This document shows, piece by piece, positions 32,831 to 40,865 of a stretch of 54,991 nucleotides of DNA. Numbering within the stretch: position 1 is the first letter of the stretch; the number at the start of each line of letters is the position of its first letter. The translations under genes were made by a program, and so were the position numbers. Source of the DNA: Bacteroidales bacterium (GTDB lineage: Bacteria > Planctomycetota > Planctomycetia > Gemmatales > Gemmataceae); contig JAIXLE010000025.1 of assembly GCA_026931725.1 (NCBI GenBank), positions 1 to 54,991 on the forward strand, read 5' to 3'. Below the pieces are notes generated by a model. That model was not told where the DNA came from and made no database searches. It saw only the letters and a list, made by a program, of their open reading frames with translations.

Positions 32831-34837
32831 CTACGCGGCCTTCAAGGCGAAATCGGGGCGGTCCAACCGGAAATGCGGGCTGTAGTACGGGTCGCCCGCT
32901 TTCAGGAACTGGCCCCATTTCAGATGGAAGAGGTCATACTCTCGCTTGAACCGTTTTTGTTTTTCTTCCGTATCTTCTGGCCCACGTGTTTTCGATTCCA
33001 AATGGTACAACTCCGCATCCGGGGTCCAGACTACCCGATACCCCTTCGCCAACACGGCCAGGCACAAATCCACATCGTTGAAGGCCAGCACGAACCCTTC
33101 ATCAAACCCGCCGACCGCGTCGAACACGGATTTCGGCATCAGCAGGCACGCTCCCGTCACGGCGGCGACATTCTGGGTGTACACCAACCGCTGCATGTGC
33201 CCAGGAGCGGTGCGGGGGAAGTTCAGATGCGCGTGCCCGGCCACGCCCCCCATGCCGACGACGATACCCGCGTGTTGAATCGTGTCATCCGCGTAGTACA
33301 GTTTCGCGCCCACGGCACCGACACCCGGTTGAATGGCGAGTTTCACCAAGGCTTCGAGCCAGTCCGGGTTGATGGATTCGATGTCGTTATTGAGGAACAG
33401 AACCAGTTCCCCCTGAGCCTGGCGCGCGGCAAAGTTGTTGACAGCCGCGTAGTTGAACGGTTGGGTCCACTCGATCACGCGGATGTGTGGTTGTTTCTGG
33501 ATTTCTCGGTAGTAGGCGTGAGTCTCTGGCTGCTGACTGCCGTTCTCGACGACGATCAGTTCATAGTGGGCGTAGCTGGATTTCGCCAACGAATCGACAC
33601 ACCGCCGCAGCATTTCGGGGTGATCCTTGTTCGGAATGATTACCGAAACCAACGGTTGCTTCCGCAGGTGGTAAATCGGCTGATAAGTACCCAGAATCGG
33701 CCCATCATGAACCGAAGCATCCACGCCGAGCCGGGCGAAGTGTTCGGTCAGGGCTTTTTTGCCGTTGTCGTAGGCGTAGTTCTTGCTCCCCTTGTTCGCG
33801 GCTGTGGACTGGGCGTGCATCCGCCAGTGATAGAGAACCTGGGGGATATGCACAATGTGTGGAACCTGCTCACTGGCTCGCAGCACCAAGTCATAATCCT
33901 GGGCACCATCGAAGCCCGCTCGGAAGCCGCCGATCGACTCGACCAGCGATCGGCGTAACACCGTCAGATGGCAGATGTAGTTCCGGCTGCGGAGCGTTTC
34001 GGGCGACCAATCCGGTTTGAAATTCGGTTCCACCCGCTCACCGATCGTATCGAGCTTATCTTCATCGGAATAGAAGAACGAAACTTCTGGGTGCTGATTG
34101 ATCGCGGATACCACTTCATACAGGGCGAACGGCGCGAGGGTGTCATCATGATCGAGCAGGGCGATAAAATCCCCGGTGGCCATGTCGAGGGCGGCGTTCG
34201 AGTTCCCCGCGATGCCGCGATTCTCGGTGAGTGTCTGGACACGCACGCGGGCATCGGCAGCGGCGTACCGGGCGAGGATCGGTGCCACCTCGGCCTGGGT
34301 ACTGGCATCGGCCAGGCACAGTTCCCAGTGGCCGTAGGTTTGATCCAGAACGGACTGAATCATCGCCTCCAGAAATGGCAGTGGAGGGTTGTACACCGGC
34401 ACCACGATACTGAGCTTCACGGGGCGGGAGAACCGATGTTCCCGCTGGGCGGCGAGGTCACGCGGTTTCGGTTCCCAGCGTTGTATCCAACGCCGATACT
34501 CACTGGCGGGCGTGGACTCGGACAGGTAGCGTTCTTCGGGCGGCGGCCCATTCCGCGCTTGCCGGGCGGCGAGTGCCCATCCCGCGAGTCCGAAGATGGA
34601 TTTGAGCGTGGACCGTGCAAAAGCCCGGCGGCGAGTATGTATCGGGAAGAAGCGGTTGAACAGTTTCTGAACCGCGTGGGCGGCCTTGTAGACACGCGAG
34701 GCTTTCATGTTGGCGAGTTCGGCCGACTTGTTTTCCAGCAGTTCCGTGCGCCGCATCAGCGCCGCTTCGAGTTGTTCGATCCGGCGCTGGGCCAGTGCCA
34801 ATTCGTGGGAGAGTTCATCGGTAGAGTGTTCGGCCAT
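32831..34837 (-). CDS. Two-domain family 2 glycosyltransferase
   Basis: The 668-residue protein opens with a coiled coil (ELSHELALAQRRIEQLEAAL) and a basic region, followed by two GT-A glycosyltransferase domains. The first begins KLSIVVPVYNPPLPFLEAMI and has ALLDHDDT as its DxD-type site; the second begins VSVIIPNKDHPEMLRRCVDS and has LFLNNDIE. The second also carries the VTGACLLMPKSVFDAVGGFDE block typical of rhamnosyl/galactosyl transferases of O-antigen or other surface glycans. Two domains suggest alternating linkages. There is no signal peptide, so it is cytoplasmic or membrane-associated. The ATG at 34837 is chosen because the coiled coil begins there; upstream frame to 34981 lacks a ribosome site. 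Confidence 0.9.
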   Translation of the reverse strand: MAEHSTDELSHELALAQRRIEQLEAALMRRTELLENKSAELANMKASRVYKAAHAVQKLFNRFFPIHTRRRAFARSTLKSIFGLAGWALAARQARNGPPPEERYLSESTPASEYRRWIQRWEPKPRDLAAQREHRFSRPVKLSIVVPVYNPPLPFLEAMIQSVLDQTYGHWELCLADASTQAEVAPILARYAAADARVRVQTLTENRGIAGNSNAALDMATGDFIALLDHDDTLAPFALYEVVSAINQHPEVSFFYSDEDKLDTIGERVEPNFKPDWSPETLRSRNYICHLTVLRRSLVESIGGFRAGFDGAQDYDLVLRASEQVPHIVHIPQVLYHWRMHAQSTAANKGSKNYAYDNGKKALTEHFARLGVDASVHDGPILGTYQPIYHLRKQPLVSVIIPNKDHPEMLRRCVDSLAKSSYAHYELIVVENGSQQPETHAYYREIQKQPHIRVIEWTQPFNYAAVNNFAARQAQGELVLFLNNDIESINPDWLEALVKLAIQPGVGAVGAKLYYADDTIQHAGIVVGMGGVAGHAHLNFPRTAPGHMQRLVYTQNVAAVTGACLLMPKSVFDAVGGFDEGFVLAFNDVDLCLAVLAKGYRVVWTPDAELYHLESKTRGPEDTEEKQKRFKREYDLFHLKWGQFLKAGDPYYSPHFRLDRPDFALKAA

Positions 34838-35449
34838 GACCCAGACCTTCCCTGGTGGGGTACGGAAAGAGCCGGAGTTATACCATGTTTCCACCAAACC
34901 GAACAAGAGGGACCGCATTCTGACGAGGTCAAGCAGAAAGTTCCACAATCCGCGCGTTTTCCTCTTGAATAATGAGCTCACAATTGCGATATTGCTAATC
35001 GTCCTCTCATTCTCGCTATTGCCGTTTTTTCATGTCATCACAAAGAGGTCGGGAACATGTGCCATCGGATGCACAAATCTGGGTATCGCCGTGCCTTTAC
35101 GTTGATTGAATTATTGGTTGTCATTGCCATCATTGCCATTTTGATTGGACTCTTGTTGCCGGCCGTGCAAAAGGTCCGAGAAGCCGCGGCGCGATCGACG
35201 TGTACGAACAATCTGAAACAGATGGGCTTGGCTCTGCACAACTTCGCGGGCAATGCGAATGGCCAACTCCCCGCGGCCTTGATTCATTCGGGCCGGTACA
35301 ACTACGGGACCGCTCCCACACCATATCGGGGACCGGAAACCGACCTTACAAGTGATGGCAGCTACCTGGTCTATAACCACACCGGCTTCGTGGCCTTGCT
35401 GCCCTTTATCGAACAGGAGGCGTTGTTTCGGTTGTACAACTACAAGTTC

Positions 35450-35810
35450 GGCTGTGACTGCGAGAAACGGCAGTGTGCCCGCGGTGACTGCGAGAAACGG
35501 CATCTGGGCTGGTATTGACTGCGAGAACCGGCACCGCGTCAGTAAGTGACAGTGGGTTGTCACTATTGTTTGTTTCAGGTGGCTGGTGCTGGAATCGTGG
35601 TCCTTCGTGGCTGGCGGCCCCAGGCTCTGATGGTATCGCGGCTGGCGGAAATACCGGTGTAAGGGCGGTGTCCGTGTGGCGGAGTGGTGGCTTAAGATAA
35701 GCCGAACGAGTCGCTGCAGCAGACCCCGCCTCGTGGTTGGGTTGGGTAGCGTGTCTCGGTGGCTGTGTTCGTTGGGGGTGTCCCGGCGGGGCTGCTGAGC
35801 TTGTGTGATG
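35450..35810 (+). mobile_element. Non-coding structured insertion inside DUF1559 (unclassified)
   Basis: The bounds are set by where DUF1559 homology stops and resumes and are good to a few bases; GGC occurs at both edges and could be a short duplication. The element begins with three copies of an 18-nt motif, then has stems AGTGACA/TGTCACT (35545-35564), GGTAT/ATACC (around 35630-35655), GGCTTA/TAAGCC (35689-35703) and CCCCGCC/GGCGGGG (35724-35791). GGCTGG occurs three times at about 28-31 nt spacing. Neither strand has a plausible ORF. I see no terminal inverted repeats and no group I or II intron core. It may be a miniature mobile element or a structured RNA. Confidence 0.6.
35455..35533 (+). 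repeat. Three spaced copies of an 18-nt motif
   Basis: TGACTGCGAGAAACGGCA lies at 35455-35472 and 35485-35502, and with one change (AACCGG) at 35516-35533. Spacing is 30 and 31 nt, near three helical turns. The spacers of 12-13 nt differ. A partial fourth TGAC-AG follows at 35547. Confidence 0.9.
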
Positions 35811-36484
35811 GCATCCAGTGTTTCGAGCCCGTACGGAAAACCCGTGGGCAATAACCCCAGTCCGAATCCGAACCAGAATGTATGCAAGGCTTTTATCAAA
35901 GTCTACACATGCCCGTCCGATCAATCACCGCCACCGGTTGTGACTGCCAGTTCTGGCACGGCCTCTAACTTCTACGAACGCACCACGGTCTCACGGAGCA
36001 ACTATCTGTTCAACGCGGGAAGCACAAACGATTACAACGCAGCTTATGGCACAATCGCCGTGGCATCTCAAGGTGCATTCGGCAACGACGGGGCCGCCAA
36101 CATCGCCACGATGACCGATGGTACCAGCAATACCGTAGCCATCGGTGAATCCAAGCAACAACACACCAGCAATGACTATGGCCCCTACTGGGGTGCTGGC
36201 ACGCACACTTCTGTGCATGGCCACACTAACGGTTCGTCGTATCTGCCCAATTACCCCTATGGAAATTGCCCCGGCAGCACCACCAAGAAATGCCAGTACG
36301 CTTGGGGCTTTGGTAGCTACCATACGGGAGTGACGAACTTCCTGATGTGCGATGGTGCCGTCCGCGTCATCCGCGATAGTGTGGATTACACCAGCTTCAA
36401 AGCGGCTATGACACCAAACAACGGTGAAGTCGCGCAACTCACCGACTAGGCAACGCTCCGCGATTCTCGGGTGCCATCCGGCGC

Positions 36485-36526
36485 ATAGGCTTCTTTGTCA
36501 GAGTTTCTTTTGACAAAGAAGCCTAT
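36485..36526 (+). terminator. Stem-loop after DUF1559
   Basis: A perfect 16-bp stem pairs ATAGGCTTCTTTGTCA (36485-36500) with 36511-36526 across a 10-nt loop; TCTTCC follows. It stands between the DUF1559 remnant and the lipoprotein gene and could limit read-through. Confidence 0.7.
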
Positions 36527-36572
36527 TCTTCCATCTCGCAATTTCTCTCAGTTCGAGGCGTTCAGAACAATT

Positions 36573-37028
36573 ATGCGATTGCTTATCGGATTATTCATGG
36601 CCTCCGGTTGCCTCTTCTCTATCGGGTGCGGCTCCGGTGCAGCCGAAGGCGGCCAAGTTACGGGGATCGTGACGCTGGATGGGCAACCCGTAGCGAATGC
36701 CAAGGTCACGTTCTACAAATCGGATGACAAAACAGGCACTATGGATGTCATCGTGGCGATGACCGATGCAATGGGGAAATACAGCCTATTCGGAGATGAC
36801 CCATCCTATCGGGGCACACCTGTTGGTGAATACAAAGTCACGGTCTATAAACTCGTTCCCATCAAGAATGCAAAACTGCCTGAAGATGCGGACCCTGAAC
36901 AGATCGAAGCATCAGGCCAAGGCAGAAACATTCTCCCCACCCAGACCGCGAATCTGCAAACCACGACGATCACCGCGACGGTCAAGGATGGACCAAACAC
37001 GGTGGACATCGCCCTGAAAAGCAAATGA
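36573..37028 (+). CDS. Small lipoprotein with carboxypeptidase-regulatory-like fold
   Basis: The 151-residue protein starts MRLLIGLFMASGCLFSIGCG, a lipoprotein signal with two candidate Cys (13 or 19). The mature part has GQVTGIVTLDGQPVANAKVTF, KYSLFGDD and GEYKVTVYK, a small beta sandwich like carboxypeptidase regulatory domains. Such lipoproteins regularly follow DUF1559 genes in planctomycetes, and the pair is presumed to work in the envelope together; the function is not known. The open frame begins at 36495 inside the hairpin, but the ATG at 36573 gives the signal peptide. If DUF1559 is dead, this gene may be without its partner, though many paralogues usually exist. Confidence 0.85.
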   Translation: MRLLIGLFMASGCLFSIGCGSGAAEGGQVTGIVTLDGQPVANAKVTFYKSDDKTGTMDVIVAMTDAMGKYSLFGDDPSYRGTPVGEYKVTVYKLVPIKNAKLPEDADPEQIEASGQGRNILPTQTANLQTTTITATVKDGPNTVDIALKSK

Positions 37029-37044
37029 TCTCCCAGCCGTTCCA

Positions 37045-38547
37045 TCAGGCCAGCGCATCCGTGAGGAGCTGGCCGTTCGGCACCAGTGGGAGCGGTCGTT
37101 TCTGGAGATCGACCAGATGCGTTTCCCGATCGTAGCCAAGTAGATGATAGATCGTGGCGAGCAAGTCTTTCGGTGAGACAGGACGATCCAGCACATCGCC
37201 GCCGATCTTGTCGGTCTTGCCGATGACGCGGCCCCGTGCGATTCCGCCACCGGCCATCAGTGTGGTGTACGCCCGGCTCCAGTGATCGCGTCCGCCGCCG
37301 TTCGCCTTGTTGATCCTCGGCGTGCGTCCGTGTTCGGTCATCACCACGACCAGGGTTTCATCCAGCATTCCCCGGCGGTCCAGGTCGGCAATCAAGCCCG
37401 CATAGCCTTTGTCGAAACCGGGCATGAGTTCTTTACGGTAGCGCTCATAATGGTTCGAGTGCGTGTCCCACCCGGACCCGGCGAGGCCGTATTCGTCCCA
37501 AAACACCGTCACGAACTTGCTCCCGGCTTCCACCAACCGGCGGGCGGCGAGTGCCGATTGACCGAACAGCGTCAGGCCATATTCTTCCCGCTGTTTCAAC
37601 GGCTCGCGGGTGACATCGAGTGCTTGGCGAACCTGTTCGCTGCCGATTAGGGCGTAGGCCATTTCTCGGAATTGATCGTGCTGTGGGGAGCCTAAGTCGT
37701 GCTGACGGCGGGCGTTCTCGAACTGTTCGAGCAGAGATTTCCGTTTGTTCAATCGGTCCAGCGTGATTTCCGCTGATGGTGTCGCGGTTTCGCCGAGGGT
37801 GAAGGTGCAATCCGGGCCAACCCCGACATACGGTTCGTCAAAAATGATGTCGTCTGCCCGGAGCGACTTGCGCATCTTGCCGGTGATCGTGCCGCGGAAA
37901 TCCGTGAACTGTGGGTTGTACGCGGAACCGAGGAAGGCGGCATACGGTCCCGCTCGCGGCACTTCCCCCTTGCGGCGACTGCTGAACGGGAACGGGAGAG
38001 CCAAATTGTCCGGCACCGGCTTGCGAATCACGGACGGATCGCGTTGCTGTTCCAGGTACGACACCACGGAGCCGATGAAGGGCCAATGCCGGGGATCTCG
38101 GGGATTCAGTTCCATCGGCACGTCGATTTCCGGGACCGACGAGGTCGCATAGGCGGCCCCGTGAATCGGATATTTGTGATTGACCGTGCGAATGACCGTG
38201 ACATTGTGCATCACCCGTGAGGTGTTCGGCAACAGTTCGCAGACATCGCAGCCGGGCAGGCTGGAGCGAATGGAACCGAGTTCGCCGCGAATCTCCACGG
38301 GGGCATCGGGTTTCTGATCCGCCAGTTCCAACTGGCTGGCTGCTCCGTAGAGGAACAGCAAAATGCACGATTTGGCCTGTCCGAAGCGTTGGCCGGGCGG
38401 GGTTGTCCATTGGGATTGTGGCTGCGCGGCCGCGCGCAGGTAATCGGGCAGACTCAGACCCAATAGGCTCAAGCTGCCTGCGGTCAGCATCTCTCGGCGA
38501 GTGACACCGTCGCACAAGGTTTTGGGGGAGCCGAGAACTCGGAGCAT
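37045..38547 (-). CDS. DUF1501 domain protein (Tat-exported, sulfatase-like fold)
   Basis: This 500-residue protein begins MLRVLGSPKTLCDGVTRREM and continues LTAGSLSLLGLSLPDYL, a Tat signal with an RRE motif. DUF1501 features follow: CILLFLYGAASQLEL, then LLPNTSRVMHNVTVIRTVNH, GSAYNPQF, and near the end VVVMTEHGRTPRIN with DHWSRAYTTLMAGGGIARG. The fold belongs to the alkaline phosphatase superfamily. Such proteins usually pair with PSCyt/DUF1549 proteins, as at 48925-52810, but this copy stands alone beside a sigma factor. The ATG at 38547 gives the signal peptide at the N terminus. The reaction is unknown; a role in polysaccharide processing is often assumed. Confidence 0.92.
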   Translation of the reverse strand: MLRVLGSPKTLCDGVTRREMLTAGSLSLLGLSLPDYLRAAAQPQSQWTTPPGQRFGQAKSCILLFLYGAASQLELADQKPDAPVEIRGELGSIRSSLPGCDVCELLPNTSRVMHNVTVIRTVNHKYPIHGAAYATSSVPEIDVPMELNPRDPRHWPFIGSVVSYLEQQRDPSVIRKPVPDNLALPFPFSSRRKGEVPRAGPYAAFLGSAYNPQFTDFRGTITGKMRKSLRADDIIFDEPYVGVGPDCTFTLGETATPSAEITLDRLNKRKSLLEQFENARRQHDLGSPQHDQFREMAYALIGSEQVRQALDVTREPLKQREEYGLTLFGQSALAARRLVEAGSKFVTVFWDEYGLAGSGWDTHSNHYERYRKELMPGFDKGYAGLIADLDRRGMLDETLVVVMTEHGRTPRINKANGGGRDHWSRAYTTLMAGGGIARGRVIGKTDKIGGDVLDRPVSPKDLLATIYHLLGYDRETHLVDLQKRPLPLVPNGQLLTDALA

Positions 38548-38772
38548 GGCGGGAACTCCGCGGAATTTGTGCGAACGAAGACAACCGAACAGGCGGGGAA
38601 TGCCAGGGCACAACCGGAGGTTAGAACCGGCATCGTCCCTATATCATGTACCAGGTCGCAGCGTTCCGCAAGAGAAAAGCGCCCGACAGGAAAGAGTGTG
38701 GCTATTCTGAAGCGAAGACATGGAGTAAGATGCTAAGTAATCCCGTTTACGCCTCCCGAAAGGGGGTTTGCC

Positions 38773-39498
38773 GTGTCTCTTCTTCCTGCGGATCGAGACT
38801 TGCTCCAGCGCTGCCTGGGCAAACACCCCGGTGCCTGGAATGATTTCGTCGATCGGTTTTTGAGCTTGATTTACCATGTGGTCAAGTATTCCGCGCACCT
38901 GCGTAGTGCCCCCCTGGCTCCCGTGGACGTGGAAGACATTGCTCAGGAAGTGTTGCTGCAAATCGTCGCCGATGACTACAAGCTGCTCCGCCAATTCAAA
39001 GGGAATGCCAATCTGTCCACCTATTTGACGGTGGTAGCCCGGCGCATCAGTGTCCATGAACTGACCCGTCGCCAGAATGCCCGTGAGGCGATCCGCAAGG
39101 GGGATTCCCGGCCGACAATGGAACCCGTGGATGAAAGCGTCGCCGCGCAAAAGAGCGTGGAGAGTCTCGACGAAGTCGAACAACTGCTCCGCAAGCTCTC
39201 GGGAAAAGAGCGGGAGATCGTTCGACAATTCTATTTGGAAGGACGATCCTACGAAGAGATCAGCGGAGAATTGGATATTCCGGTGAATTCGATCGGGGCG
39301 ATTTTGTCGCGTGCCCGGAAACGGCTCCGGGAGATGTCCACCGTGGCGACCTCGGATGCGGAACTGCCCGCTTTGAAGGCCATGGTCGAAGCCGAATCGA
39401 AACGGGGCACGAAGCCGAACTCCCCGAACTCCCCCAGTGGGGCAGCTGCCGGGAAACGCCGCCCAGAATCACCGAACTCGGGAACCCATCCGAAGTGA
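38773..39498 (+). CDS. ECF-like RNA polymerase sigma factor
   Basis: The 241-residue protein has sigma region 2 (WNDFVDRFLSLIYHVVKYSA, then VEDIAQEVLLQIVADDYKLL) and region 4 (LSGKEREIVRQFYLEGRSYE, then GELDIPVNSIGAILSRARKRL). There is no region 1 or 3, as in ECF sigma factors. The extra C-terminal tail (about 50 residues, Pro/Ser/Lys-rich) is not part of the core. No anti-sigma gene is adjacent. It uses a GTG start with AGGGG seven bases upstream. It is divergent from the DUF1501 gene across 225 nt. Targets are not known. Confidence 0.93.
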   Translation: MSLLPADRDLLQRCLGKHPGAWNDFVDRFLSLIYHVVKYSAHLRSAPLAPVDVEDIAQEVLLQIVADDYKLLRQFKGNANLSTYLTVVARRISVHELTRRQNAREAIRKGDSRPTMEPVDESVAAQKSVESLDEVEQLLRKLSGKEREIVRQFYLEGRSYEEISGELDIPVNSIGAILSRARKRLREMSTVATSDAELPALKAMVEAESKRGTKPNSPNSPSGAAAGKRRPESPNSGTHPK

Positions 39499-39504
39499 CC
39501 ACGC

Positions 39505-40329
39505 TCACCGGGGCTTTTTCGTATCGAGTTCCCGGCAAGCTAATTGGACGAGTTTCTTCATGACCCAGCCTTGATCCGGGCAGATGTCCACGCGGACTCC
39601 TTGTTGAAGCAGGGAGTCTGCCGCGATTGGCCCCACCGCGGCAATCGCCGTCTGTTTCAACCCCGTCGCCAATTGGTCAGACAAACCACGTTCTTTGGCG
39701 ACTGTGAACAACCGATCCACCTGAGATGAGCTTGTAATAATGAACAGATCGACTGATCCGGCTGCCATCTGATGAATGCAGTCGACCACTTGGTCCGCAT
39801 CGGAAGCTGGAGCATAACGGTATGGCTTCACGGGCACGGCCACGGCTCCGCCTTGGGTGATCGCGGCAATCAACGGCGGATTGTCGTTCCCATGACACAC
39901 CACGCCGACCGTTTGACCGTGCAGCTTTTCACGAGACAGTGTCGCAATGAGGCCATCCGTCGTGGGAGGGGTCGCCGTTTGGTAGGGTTTGAAGCCCAAT
40001 TCCTTCAGCACCCCGGCGGGTTTCGATCCGCGGGTGATGACGCGCATCCGCCCCAGGGCTGCCACGAATTCCGCGCGAATCCCTTCTCGCTCCGCCACGC
40101 TCAGGAGTCGGCGAAGCCCTTCTCCGGTCATGGCCACACAGTAATCAAACGGCCCAGCCACGCAATCCCGCATCCAAGCCGTGACCAAGCCCGGTTCATC
40201 GCTGTCCAACATGGCCACCATCGGCACCGCTAACGGTGTTCCGCCTTCACGCACGATCATTTGCGTGAGTTCTTCCAGATGTCGAGCCTCAGCCAGTGCG
40301 ATCACTCGACCTTCTAACGGTGCCGCCAT
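39505..40329 (-). CDS. hemD: Uroporphyrinogen-III synthase
   Basis: The 274-residue protein matches HemD in length and pattern: two Rossmann-like domains, RVIALAEARHLEELTQMIVR at the start, PFDYCVAMTGEGLRRLL, RVITRGSKPAGVLKELGF, and late VDLFIITSSSQVDRLFTVA with IAAVGPIAADSLLQQG. HemD closes hydroxymethylbilane into uroporphyrinogen III, the branch point to haem and cobalamin. Sequence identity across the family is low, so the call rests on the spaced T-[GS] and GP motifs. No other haem genes are adjacent. It converges with the sigma factor gene (6 nt gap). Confidence 0.85.
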   Translation of the reverse strand: MAAPLEGRVIALAEARHLEELTQMIVREGGTPLAVPMVAMLDSDEPGLVTAWMRDCVAGPFDYCVAMTGEGLRRLLSVAEREGIRAEFVAALGRMRVITRGSKPAGVLKELGFKPYQTATPPTTDGLIATLSREKLHGQTVGVVCHGNDNPPLIAAITQGGAVAVPVKPYRYAPASDADQVVDCIHQMAAGSVDLFIITSSSQVDRLFTVAKERGLSDQLATGLKQTAIAAVGPIAADSLLQQGVRVDICPDQGWVMKKLVQLACRELDTKKPR

Positions 40330-40417
40330 CGTGTCGATCTCTGTTTGGGCCGGTAAAACGTCATGGGAAGAGTGTATGGCCTGGGAGACGGAGTTGGAAC
40401 CATTTTGAGGAATCTTT

Positions 40418-40512
40418 CCGGTTCATCAGAAAACCGGGGGCTGTCGTCCCTGGTTCGGTGTGTTGGTTCCTACTCCTGCGGAACCGGGGATGATCGTCTC
40501 CGGTTGTGTTTG
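40418..40512. repeat. Two diverged copies of the palindromic intergenic element
   Basis: Copy one (40432-40463) reads AACCGGGGG, loop CTGTCGT, CCCTGGTTCGGTGTGT; copy two (40481-40512) has GAACCGGGGA, loop TGATCG, TCTCCGGTT. Both match the element at 30764-30803. CCGGTTC at 40418-40424 could pair with copy one, as at 30749. GGTTCC and GGAACC between the copies add a further possible stem. They lie in the hemD-sugE divergent gap. Confidence 0.8.
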
Positions 40513-40536
40513 TTCAATCCGCCTTGAGGAATGTTC

Positions 40537-40860
40537 ATGCCGATGCCGTGGGTCTATCTGCTGATCGCGGGGGTGCTGGAAATCACCTTCACCACCTGCT
40601 TGAAGCTCTCGAACGGGTTTACCAAGATCTGGCCATCGCTGGGCTTTTTGGTCGCCTCCGTGTTCAGCTTCGTGTTTCTGAACTTCGCCATCAAGTCGAT
40701 CCCGATCGGCACGGCCTACGCGGTCTGGACTGGCATTGGTGCGGCGGGCACGGCCACCATCGGCATTCTCTGGTTTAAGGAACCGGCGACCACGGCTCGG
40801 CTCTTGTTCCTGGTGCTGCTCATCGGCTCGGTGATCGGGTTGAAACTCGTATCGAAGTGA
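40537..40860 (+). CDS. sugE: Small multidrug resistance (SMR) transporter, SugE/Gdx type
   Basis: The 107-residue protein has four membrane helices. MPWVYLLIAGVLEITFTTCLK holds the essential membrane Glu, and SIPIGTAYAVWTGIGAAGTA is the SMR signature. The GTAYAVWTGIGA form with a Lys before the helix is typical of SugE/Gdx, which exports guanidinium in exchange for protons, rather than EmrE, which exports drug cations. The ATG at 40537 is chosen because GAGGA ends six bases upstream; the ATG at 40531 is too close to it. Two copies of the palindromic repeat lie just upstream, but the loops do not match a guanidine riboswitch. Confidence 0.92.
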   Translation: MPMPWVYLLIAGVLEITFTTCLKLSNGFTKIWPSLGFLVASVFSFVFLNFAIKSIPIGTAYAVWTGIGAAGTATIGILWFKEPATTARLLFLVLLIGSVIGLKLVSK

Positions 40861-40865
40861 AGTTG

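Larger units (their letters stand above)
35057..36449 (+). pseudogene. DUF1559 pseudopilin-like gene interrupted by a ~361-nt insertion
   Basis: The 5' part (35057 to about 35449) encodes [20 protein letters not shown], the type IV pilin-like N-terminal methylation signal, then [20 protein letters not shown], as in every DUF1559 protein. It breaks off after LFRLYNYKF. The 3' part, in another frame from about 35811 to 36449, resumes with ASSVSSPYGKPVGN, KVYTCPSDQ, TDGTSNTVAIGE and FLMCDGAVRVIRDSV, the H-X9-DG-type end of the family. About 361 nt of non-coding sequence lies between them. Intact, it would encode about 345 residues. AGAGG precedes the ATG. A hairpin and the usual small lipoprotein gene follow. 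Unless the insertion is removed from the mRNA, no full protein can be made. Confidence 0.9.

Noticed and set aside
35455..35533. CRISPR array
   Set aside because: There are only three repeats of 18 nt with 12-13 nt spacers, and no cas genes are in the window.
35620..35660. Hammerhead ribozyme (CTGATG ... GAAA)
   Set aside because: The core reads CTGATGG rather than CTGANGA, and the flanking bases pair in a different way.
35450..35810. Group I or group II intron in DUF1559
   Set aside because: The AAGATAA-like stretch at 35694-35700 is the loop of a local hairpin (GGCTTA/TAAGCC), not a P7 strand; no GUGYG start or domain V was found.
35111..35924. Long minus-strand ORFs across the DUF1559 region
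   Set aside because: They are antisense shadows; the repeated FLAVTA residues simply reflect the 18-nt DNA repeat.
40418..40536. Guanidine-II (mini-ykkC) riboswitch upstream of the SMR gene
   Set aside because: Two hairpins are present, but neither has an ACGR loop, and the same hairpin occurs at 30764 with no guanidine-related gene nearby.
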